NCBI RefSeq assembly: GCF_008923245.1
Contig: NZ_WBOS01000009.1
Coordinates: 81,547-145,546, forward strand
DNA: 64,000 bases
Source: Cytobacillus depressus
GTDB taxonomy: Bacteria; Bacillota; Bacilli; Bacillales; Cytobacillaceae
Reading direction: 5' to 3'
Below the pieces are notes generated by a model. That model saw nothing but the letters and a program-made list of their open reading frames with translations. It was not told where the DNA came from and did no database searches. Both the position numbers and the translations under genes were made by a program. Shown piece after piece: positions 63,737-64,000 of the stretch (positions are counted from its first letter, which is position 1; each line of letters begins with the position of its first letter).

Positions 63737-63860
63737 AAAAAAACCATCCCTTCATTTTTTTGCTTTCTCTAAATTGGACGTTTCATTAACTAAACAGTTA
63801 CACTTTTGTGAAGTTTTGTACTTAAACTATCGGAGGCGTTAGTTAAAGAAGTATTAAGTG

Positions 63861-63920
63861 AGTTATTCCATTAAAGGGCGCTATTCTTCAAGAAGGAGAA
63901 TAGCTCTTTCTTATTGAAGG
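63861..63920 (+). repeat. Hairpin repeat, copy 9, interrupted by the intron
   Basis: GGGCGCTATTCTTCAAGAAG, GAGAATAGCTCTTTCTTATT, GAAGG, after which the expected GGGCCATATTGTTG is replaced by intron sequence. Arms GCTATTCT and AGAATAGC pair. Confidence 0.75.
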
Positions 63921-64000
63921 CGTGCCCAGCAAGCCGTTAATTGCTAGTTGGTGAAAGTCCAACCTGAGTAAGTGCCAAGACGCTCAGTAACTGACAGGCA
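63920..64000 (+). mobile_element. 5' end of a group II intron, probably class C
   Basis: From 63920 the DNA reads GCGTGCCCAGCAAGCCGTTA, later TTGGTGAAAGTCCAACCTGA and GTAAGTGCCAAGACGCTCAG. The order GUGCCC-x-GCA, then GGUGAAAGUCC, resembles domain I of bacterial IIC introns such as the Oceanobacillus one. Class C introns insert behind terminator hairpins, and this one follows the hairpin of repeat copy 9. The rest, including any reverse transcriptase, lies outside the window. Confidence 0.6.

Overview
The window looks like chromosome of a low-GC, spore-former-type Gram-positive bacterium of the family Bacillaceae. The reasons are AT-rich intergenic DNA, strong GGAGG-type ribosome binding sites with many TTG and GTG starts, abundant U-tailed terminators, a qoxABCD quinol oxidase operon, a T-box leader, a preQ1-I riboswitch, and FapR- and MhqR-type operator sequences. 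I cannot name the genus. No rRNA, tRNA or CRISPR array was seen.

Layout. 1-3 kb: end of odhB, then sucC and sucD (TCA cycle). 3-15.4 kb: secreted M28 and M14 peptidases, ribosomal protein L25/Ctc, a UlaG/NAPE-PLD-type hydrolase with a divergent TetR regulator, and a large M14-type protein without a signal peptide. Integrase, aldo/keto reductase and EthD gene scraps lie between them. 15.7-22 kb: a SEC-C protein, then an AraC regulator divergent from a carbamoyl-amino-acid hydrolase, diaminopropionate ammonia-lyase and M20 deacetylase, which looks like a 2,3-diaminopropionate or carbamoyl-amino-acid catabolic unit. 23-27 kb: qoxABCD behind a promoter with a perfect palindrome at its start site. 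27-36 kb: RlaP-like nucleotidyltransferase, LLM flavin oxidoreductase, SelO, FabI with a FapR box, a YdjM-type hydrolase and a methyltransferase. 36-44 kb: ring-cleaving dioxygenase with an MhqR-like box, a broken aminotransferase, preQ1 riboswitch with queCDE, a sugar kinase, azoreductase, a thioredoxin-like lipoprotein interrupted by one in-frame UGA, and an MFS transporter. 44.5-57 kb: an alanyl-tRNA editing protein; a seven-gene amino-acid or peptide catabolic run (Rid, threonine-dehydratase-like, amidohydrolase, class V aminotransferase, YheO regulator, AbgT transporter, M20 amidohydrolase); a PqqB-like hydrolase overlapping an NhaC-type transporter under a T-box with an apparent tyrosine specifier; and another class V aminotransferase.

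From 57 kb to the right edge the character changes. Small, mostly unknown and partly broken genes on both strands (DinB, several one- to three-TM proteins, a YabR-like S1 protein, a thioredoxin-fold protein, a lipoprotein) alternate with about ten copies of a 60-75 bp hairpin repeat. The last copy is interrupted by what looks like the 5' end of a group II (IIC-type) intron that runs off the window.

The two most unusual signals are the UGA codon exactly at the first position of a CxxC-type redox motif, followed by a stem-loop at bacterial-SECIS distance (42.3-42.8 kb), and the repeat-bounded small-gene array (57-64 kb).
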